From assembly GCF_003315595.1 (NCBI RefSeq), contig NZ_QNQU01000016.1, positions 92,085-156,084 of the forward strand: a stretch of DNA of 64,000 bases, written 5' to 3'. Numbering within the stretch: the first letter of the stretch is position 1; each line of letters opens with the position of its first letter. Under the pieces are notes generated by a model. The model was given only the letters and a program-made list of their open reading frames with translations. It did no database searches and was not told the origin of the DNA. The position numbers were made by a program, and so were the translations under genes. Source of the DNA: Pedobacter miscanthi (GTDB lineage Bacteria > Bacteroidota > Bacteroidia > Sphingobacteriales > Sphingobacteriaceae). Below are positions 59,633 to 64,000 of the stretch, piece after piece.

Positions 59633-62600
59633 ATGAATTATTCAAAAGTTAATAATATAGTAGGCTGGATCTGCTTTTTAATTGCTACAATAACTTACGT
59701 TTTAACCCTCGAGCCTTCTGCAAGCTTTTGGGACTGCGGCGAATTTATCGCATCGGCATTCAGGATGCAGGTTGTTCACCAGCCGGGTGCACCTTTATTC
59801 TTAATGATCCAGCGTTTCTTCTCTATTTTTGCTGCCGGAGATTTAACCAGAATAGCTTACTGGATGAACGTAGGTTCGGCTGTTTCAAGTGGGGCAACTA
59901 TCTTATTTTTATTTTGGACAATCACCGCGTTGGCTAAAAAAACGGTATTAAAAGCCGGTGAAGAACTTACCACAGGTAAACTGATCAGCATTATGGGTGC
60001 TGGTGCCGTTGGTGCATTGGCCTATACTTTTTCAGATAGTTTCTGGTTCTCGGCAGTAGAATCGGAAGTTTATGCACAATCATCATTATTTACAGCAATT
60101 GTATTCTGGGCGATCCTTAAATGGGAAGCGCATGCCGATGAGCCACGTGCAGATCGTTGGTTACTATTTATTGCCTATATAATGGGTTTATCAATCGGTA
60201 TCCACCTGTTAAACTTATTAACCATACCAGCACTGGCGTTTATCTATTATTTTAAAAGAACAGATAAAGCCACACCATCAGGCATTTTCAAAACACTTAT
60301 TGTTGGTATCTTAATCTTAGCGGTAATCCAGTATGGTATTATCCAATATCTGGTTTCGTTCGGTGCTTATTTCGATCTTTTCTTTGTCAACACTTTAGGT
60401 TTAGGTTTCGGAACCGGCGTTTTATTTTTTGCTATTTTATTAATCGGAGCATTGGTTTGGGGAATCCGTTATTCTATCAAACACCAAAAGAAATTGTTAA
60501 ACTTAGGTCTACTTTCTGTAGTGCTGATCATTTTTGGTTACGGATCTTTCTCAATGATCATCATCAGGGCAAAAGCTGATCCGAATTTAAATAACAGTGC
60601 ACCAAAAGATGCCTTCTCTTTTTTAAGCTACCTAAACCGTGAGCAATATGGCGATAGACCATTGTTGTACGGACCAAACTATAATTCTGAAAGAACAGGT
60701 GTAACGGAAGGTGGAAAAACCATCTGGAGAAAAGGTAAAGACAAATATGAAGTAGCCGGTAAAAAAACAGATTACGAATACAGCAACAATACCTTATTGC
60801 CACGTATGTATAGCGATGATGCGCGACATGCAGGTTTTTATAAAGAATGGATGCACTTAGATGATTCGAAGAATCCAAACCTGGTTGATAACGTTGGCTT
60901 TTTAGCGAGTTACCAAATCGGTTACATGTATATGCGTTATTTCTTCTGGAATTTTGTTGGCCGTCAGAACGATGAGCAAGGTCAGGGAAGTGGTTTTGAA
61001 GGCGAATGGATTAGCGGTATCAAACCAATTGATTCGTGGCTGCGTGGTGATCAGAGCCATTTGCCACCATCAACAGTTGATAACAAAGCTTATAACCGGT
61101 TCTTCTTTTTACCGTTGATTATGGGAATTATCGGTGCGCTTTGGCACTTTAAACGCAACCAGAAAGATGCAGGCGTAGTAGCATTGCTGTTTTTCTTTAC
61201 CGGTATAGCGATTGTATTATACTTAAATCAAAAGCCTTTAGAGCCACGAGAAAGGGATTACGCTTATGTAGGATCTTTCTATGCCTTTGCAATATGGATC
61301 GGTCTTGGGGCGCTCGCAATAAAGGAATGGTTATTTAAAAAATTAACGCCAGCCACAGGTGCCATTGCCGCAACGGTTATCGGTTTACTTGCTGCTCCGG
61401 TAATTATGGCACAACAGGGATGGGATGACCACGATCGTTCTACCAAACTGGTTCCACATGATATTGCTTTAGATTACCTGCAATCTTGTGCGCCAAATGC
61501 CATCTTATTTACCTATGGTGATAACGACACTTATCCGCTTTGGTATATACAGGAAGTAGAAAATGTACGTCCGGACGTACGTATTGTAAACTTAAGTTTG
61601 TTTGATACCGATTGGTACATTAATGGTTTAAGACAAAAACAAAACGAATCGGCTCCATTGCCAATCACTATGAAACCTGAGCAATATGTACAGGGCGAAA
61701 GGGACGTAATGCCATACGATGATTATAAAATTGCAGGCAGTATCGAACTTAAAAACGTGGTTGATTTATTGTTATCAAACGATGATAGTGATAAGGTACC
61801 GATGCAGGATGGTTCGAAATCGAACTTCCTACCTACCAAAAACCTTAAAATTACGGTTGATCCGCAACAAGTAATAAGTACAGGAACGGTTTCGGCAGCT
61901 GATGCTTCGAAAATTGCCACTGAAGTAGACTGGAAATTTAACAAAGGTTATGTAACCAAAGGTACATTGGCCATGTTCGATATCCTTGCACACAACAACT
62001 GGAAACGCCCTATTTATTTCGCATCTACAGTTCCTTCTGAGCAATATAATGGTTTAGACAAATATTTATACAGCGAAGGTTTAGCCTTACGTTTATTACC
62101 GTTAAAAGCTGATACAACAGCAACTGAAGATAAACCAGAACAGTTAAACACGCCTGCGATGTACAATAACGTGATGACTAAATTTAAGTGGGGTAATATG
62201 AAAACTGCTAAATATTTAGATCCACAATCATCGGATGACACCTTTATTTTCACTAATATCTTCAGCAGCTTAACCAGCAGTTTGATTAAAGATGGTAAAA
62301 TTGATGAAGCGAAAAAAGTTGTAGACAAATATTTCGCAGTAATGCCAACTGATAAATTCTTCGGTATCCGCACCGTTGTAGTGAAATTCTACATGGCCGA
62401 AAACCTATATAAATTGGGAGAAACGGCGAGGGCGAATGATATTATGGATAAATCGGGAGAATACATCAATAAAGAATTAAACTACTTAGCTGATATTTCA
62501 CAATCGAAAGGTTTAACCGGATCGCAGAATATCCAAACAGGCTTATATTATCTGGATAGGATGATTAAAACCACCAAAGCCGCTGGTCAGGATAAGTTGA

Positions 62601-62683
62601 GCGACAAACTTCAGAAAACATTTAATGCTTTAGAAAGCCGTTTATCAGCGTTCTTCCCCCAACAACAGGGTCCGCAGCAATAA
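59633..62683 (+). CDS. DUF2723 (GT117/TMEM260-like) integral membrane protein, second of two
   Basis: 1016 residues, same plan as the preceding gene: about 12 helices with FWDCGEFIASAFRMQVVHQP in the first loop, ILFTYGDNDTYPLWY and the C-terminal extracytoplasmic domain. The two proteins align end to end, with identical long words (EPRERDYAYVGSFYAFAIWI), so they arose by tandem duplication. The second ends in a proline/glutamine tail (FFPQQQGPQQ). Separate terminators and a repeat between them imply independent transcription. Target glycosylation is unproved. Confidence 0.88.
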   Translation: MNYSKVNNIVGWICFLIATITYVLTLEPSASFWDCGEFIASAFRMQVVHQPGAPLFLMIQRFFSIFAAGDLTRIAYWMNVGSAVSSGATILFLFWTITALAKKTVLKAGEELTTGKLISIMGAGAVGALAYTFSDSFWFSAVESEVYAQSSLFTAIVFWAILKWEAHADEPRADRWLLFIAYIMGLSIGIHLLNLLTIPALAFIYYFKRTDKATPSGIFKTLIVGILILAVIQYGIIQYLVSFGAYFDLFFVNTLGLGFGTGVLFFAILLIGALVWGIRYSIKHQKKLLNLGLLSVVLIIFGYGSFSMIIIRAKADPNLNNSAPKDAFSFLSYLNREQYGDRPLLYGPNYNSERTGVTEGGKTIWRKGKDKYEVAGKKTDYEYSNNTLLPRMYSDDARHAGFYKEWMHLDDSKNPNLVDNVGFLASYQIGYMYMRYFFWNFVGRQNDEQGQGSGFEGEWISGIKPIDSWLRGDQSHLPPSTVDNKAYNRFFFLPLIMGIIGALWHFKRNQKDAGVVALLFFFTGIAIVLYLNQKPLEPRERDYAYVGSFYAFAIWIGLGALAIKEWLFKKLTPATGAIAATVIGLLAAPVIMAQQGWDDHDRSTKLVPHDIALDYLQSCAPNAILFTYGDNDTYPLWYIQEVENVRPDVRIVNLSLFDTDWYINGLRQKQNESAPLPITMKPEQYVQGERDVMPYDDYKIAGSIELKNVVDLLLSNDDSDKVPMQDGSKSNFLPTKNLKITVDPQQVISTGTVSAADASKIATEVDWKFNKGYVTKGTLAMFDILAHNNWKRPIYFASTVPSEQYNGLDKYLYSEGLALRLLPLKADTTATEDKPEQLNTPAMYNNVMTKFKWGNMKTAKYLDPQSSDDTFIFTNIFSSLTSSLIKDGKIDEAKKVVDKYFAVMPTDKFFGIRTVVVKFYMAENLYKLGETARANDIMDKSGEYINKELNYLADISQSKGLTGSQNIQTGLYYLDRMIKTTKAAGQDKLSDKLQKTFNALESRLSAFFPQQQGPQQ

Positions 62684-62706
62684 GCGGATTTTGAAAATAG
62701 ATTTTA

Positions 62707-62738
62707 AAGCAGCTGCATTAATTTGTAGCTGCTTTTTT
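62707..62738 (+). terminator. Terminator after the second DUF2723 gene
   Basis: AAGCAGCT and AGCTGCTT pair around 12 nt, then TTTTTTG. Confidence 0.85.
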
Positions 62739-62743
62739 GTTGG

Positions 62744-63285
62744 GCTTGCGCTCGTTTCCAACGAGTGCATCATTAGCCTTACGATTTTATCGTAAAAACA
62801 TAATAGCTCATTAATTAAACCGTAAAATATGGTATACTATTTACACGATTGTTGAAACGAGCTTGGGCTACTCGAGAATGCTTGCGCTCGTTTCCAACGA
62901 GTGCAGCAATAGCCTTACGATTTTATCGTAAAAACATAATAGCTCATTAATTAAACTGTAAAATACGATATACTATGTACATGCTCGTTAGAAACTAGCG
63001 TGAGCTACTCGAGAATGCTTGCGCTCGTTTCCAACGAGTGCAGCAATAGCCTTACGATTTTATCGTAAAAACATAATAGCTCATTAATTAAACTGTAAAA
63101 TACGATATACTATGTACATGCTCGTTAGAAACTAGCGTGAGCTACTCGAGAATGCTTGCGCTCGTTTCCAACGAGTGCAGCAATAGCCTTACGATTTTAT
63201 CGTAAAAACATAATAGCTCATTAATTAAACCATAAAATACAGTATACTATTTAAACGCTCGTTAGAAACTAGCGTGAGCAATTAT
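62744..63285. repeat. Tandem array of four ~137-bp palindromic units (family E) next to the RAYT gene
   Basis: Units begin at 62744, 62880, 63017 and 63154 (periods 136, 137, 137). Each carries GCTTGCGCTCGTTTCCAACG (hairpin CTCGTT/AACGAG), the palindrome TTACGATTTTATCGTAA, and the tail hairpin GCTCGTTAGAAACTAGCG. Units 2 and 3 look identical; 1 and 4 differ at the right arm. Read on the minus strand, the tail hairpin is preceded by GTAG, the tetranucleotide seen in front of REP hairpins. No unique spacers, so not CRISPR. Confidence 0.88.
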
Positions 63286-63317
63286 GATCTTTCTGAATAA
63301 ATATATAAATTTAATAT

Positions 63318-63872
63318 ATGTCAGATCAATATCAAGCCAGGGATCCGGAAGGAATTTATTTTCTAACCTTTACAATTGTGGATTGGGTTGATATATTCAC
63401 AAGAGTTTCCTTTAAAGAAATCATTATCAATTCGCTAAAATATTGTCAATTAAAAAAGGGATTAACGCTTTATGCCTATTGCCTAATGACCAATCACATA
63501 CACCTTATTGCCTCTGCCAGTGGAAACACAAAGCTTTTTGAAATTGTTAGAGATTTTAAAAAATATACAAACAGAGCGATTATTGAAGAGATTAATTCAG
63601 GAAATGAAAGCCGCAAAAAGTGGCTGTTAAATAAATTCGAATTTGCCGCGAAATATACAACCCGCATCGAAAACTATAAAGTTTGGCAAGATGGTTATCA
63701 TGCTGTTGAATTAATTAGTTCAGAGTTTACATATCAAAAACTAAATTATATACATCAAAATCCGGTTCGCGCTGGAATTGTAGCTGATCCCGAGCATTAT
63801 ACATATAGTTCTGCATCTAATTATCACGAGCTTGGTGGACTATTAGAAGTTGAGTTGCTTGATGTTAATTGA
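63318..63872 (+). CDS. REP-associated tyrosine transposase (RAYT, Y1_Tnp/IS200-like)
   Basis: 184 residues. The HUH motif is YCLMTNHIHLIA (H60, H62), the likely nucleophile Y127 in VWQDGYHAVEL, and YIHQNPVRAGIV with DPEHYTYSSASNY completes the pattern of TnpA-REP proteins. These single-strand transposases bind and cut REP hairpins and are usually single-copy, domesticated genes bordered by their own REPs. Here the gene follows the four-unit array directly (33 bp) and is followed by a palindrome and a hairpin, so it lies inside its presumed substrates. Confidence 0.92.
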   Translation: MSDQYQARDPEGIYFLTFTIVDWVDIFTRVSFKEIIINSLKYCQLKKGLTLYAYCLMTNHIHLIASASGNTKLFEIVRDFKKYTNRAIIEEINSGNESRKKWLLNKFEFAAKYTTRIENYKVWQDGYHAVELISSEFTYQKLNYIHQNPVRAGIVADPEHYTYSSASNYHELGGLLEVELLDVN

Positions 63873-63929
63873 TAAAGATCTTTGTCGCGTATTTTTTATG
63901 GCTAGAATAATTTTATTGTTTAAGAATAT

Positions 63930-63998
63930 TCGACATCGTAAAATACGATAGGCTACTTAGGGGCTGACCAAAAAGGTAGATTACTAATTTGGTCAGCC
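63930..63998. repeat. Palindrome and hairpin after the RAYT gene
   Basis: ATCGTAAAATACGAT (about 63934-63948) matches the inner part of the upstream array and on the minus strand is preceded by GTAGCCT. GGCTGACCAAA (63962-63972) pairs with TTTGGTCAGCC (63988-63998) around 15 nt. The window ends here, so the element may continue. Confidence 0.65.
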
Positions 63999-64000
63999 TC

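Noticed and set aside
62744..63285. CRISPR-like array
   Set aside because: Units are contiguous, 137 bp, with no unique spacers and no cas genes; palindromes fit REP/BIME.

Overview
The window looks like a chromosomal segment of a Bacteroidetes bacterium of the family Sphingobacteriaceae, most likely Pedobacter or a close relative. The evidence is: low G+C with A/T-rich intergenic DNA; promoters of the Bacteroidetes type (TTG, 18-21 nt, TAnnTTTG) upstream of several genes; a bacillithiol gene (bshA); tandem SurA-type foldases; a L25-pth-prs-tRNA-Gln neighbourhood; DUF2723/GT117 giant membrane proteins; and many lipoproteins with Bacteroidetes-style signal peptides. The genus is an inference; no rRNA is present.

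Layout. 0-7.4 kb: end of a flavin reductase, a lytic transglycosylase, an RluB-type pseudouridine synthase with a long repetitive tail, a 4-copy repeat array, a lactonase/SRPBCC/PhyH operon (the PhyH gene frameshifted), and small secreted proteins. 7.4-18.7 kb: a J-domain/KTSC fusion, bshA, tilS, an OstA-like protein, a RelE/ParE-type toxin-antitoxin pair, rdgB, two SurA-family foldases (the first lacking its parvulin domains) and a MoxR ATPase. 18.7-33.4 kb: DinB and TPR proteins, a phosphodiesterase homologue that has lost its catalytic histidines, an M28/glutaminyl-cyclase lipoprotein, cysS, lipA, an ECF sigma/anti-sigma pair, AIM24, and the NAD(P)HX repair enzyme.

33.6-39.8 kb is a coherent catabolic operon: ethanolamine permease, glutamine-synthetase-like ligase, iron-type alcohol dehydrogenase, class I glutamine amidotransferase-like hydrolase and aldehyde dehydrogenase. 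Together they spell a predicted gamma-glutamyl-ethanolamide route to glycine, independent of EutBC. Its last three junctions each carry a different intergenic palindrome.

39.8-56 kb: a cluster of orphan membrane and lipoproteins, a GH20 hexosaminidase with a CYTH protein, two FKBP lipoprotein paralogues, nrnA, ndk, a third FKBP, a dciA-like gene with recF, a TPR protein, pth, rplY, prs and tRNA-Gln. 56-64 kb: two tandem DUF2723 (TMEM260/GT117-like) proteins, then a REP-associated tyrosine transposase (RAYT) preceded by a 4 x 137-bp palindromic array.

The most striking feature of the window as a whole is its intergenic DNA. At least seven families of palindromic, REP/BIME-like repeats recur between genes, some arranged as tandem arrays or nested composites, in a chromosome that also encodes a RAYT. 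Except for those repeats, the TA pair and the RAYT, the window reads as core genome; I see no prophage, CRISPR array or biosynthetic cluster.
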